Source: Campylobacteraceae bacterium
GTDB lineage: Bacteria; Campylobacterota; Campylobacteria; Campylobacterales; Campylobacteraceae
Assembly: GCA_031276365.1 (NCBI GenBank)
Contig: JAISNG010000167.1
Span: 1-6,117, forward strand
Length of the DNA stretch: 6,117 nt
Direction of reading: 5' to 3'
Below are positions 6,075 to 6,117 of the stretch, piece by piece. Under the pieces are notes generated by a model that saw nothing but the letters and a program-made list of their open reading frames with translations, did not search any database and was not told the DNA's origin. A program made the position numbers and the translations under genes. Within the stretch, counting starts at the first letter, position 1, and the number at the start of each line of letters is the position of its first letter.

Positions 6075-6117
6075 CTAACTTAAAATAGAGTGTGCGAGAC
6101 CCTGATATGCAATAGAG
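6075..6117 (-). CDS. parA: C-terminal end of ParA/Soj, 5' part outside the window
   Basis: Only 13 codons and a TAG stop (6075-6077) are visible, reading SIAYQGLAHSILS. A tail of this kind, with an aromatic residue, an LA pair and a final SIL, is usual for ParA/Soj ATPases, whose C-terminal helix follows the last Walker-type domain elements. The frame is chosen because it ends 6 nt before parB with the parB site AGGA overlapping its stop, and because parA almost always precedes parB. The assignment rests mainly on context; the residues alone are too few to prove it. Confidence 0.72.
   Translation of the reverse strand, partial: SIAYQGLAHSILS

Noticed and set aside
1..6117. tRNA, rRNA, CRISPR, insertion sequence, phage or defence genes
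   Set aside because: The sequence is almost fully accounted for by conserved parAB and atp coding frames. The gaps are too short and no repeat arrays or terminal inverted repeats are seen.

Overview
The window is a minus-strand block of housekeeping genes, read from high to low coordinate: the last codons of parA (soj), then parB, atpF' (b'), atpF (b), atpH (delta), atpA (alpha), atpG (gamma) and the first 379 codons of atpD (beta), which runs off the left edge. The gene order suggests Campylobacterota (Epsilonproteobacteria). It shows chromosome-partitioning genes directly upstream of an F-type ATP synthase cluster, a b'/b pair, and no genes for the membrane subunits a and c (or atpI) upstream of the b genes. 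The protein sequences, the moderately low GC and the AAGGAG ribosome-binding sites fit a Sulfurimonas/Sulfurovum-like sulfur-oxidising relative. The genus is a guess from memory of family sequences, not from a search.

Layout: parA tail (6075-6117), parB (5211-6068), a 127-nt AT-rich gap (5084-5210) with a possible promoter and a small hairpin, then six tightly packed ATP synthase genes. The gaps between the atp genes are 8 nt, a 1-nt overlap, 24 nt, 3 nt and 30 nt. No terminator is visible between any of the genes, so read-through from parAB is possible, with a probable extra start in the 5084-5210 gap.

How the genes work together: b' and b form the heterodimeric peripheral stalk anchored in the inner membrane. 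Delta joins the stalk to the top of the alpha3-beta3 head, gamma is the rotor shaft, and alpha and beta carry the nucleotide sites. Epsilon (atpC) is expected just beyond the left edge, and subunits a and c must be encoded elsewhere. ParA and ParB form the ATP- and CTP-dependent segregation system that acts on parS sites near the replication origin. Its position next to atp is a widely shared, origin-proximal arrangement.

This is an ordinary, well-conserved region. I see no mobile element, CRISPR array, RNA gene or undescribed system. The findings concern details of gene organisation, starts and small sequence deviations.
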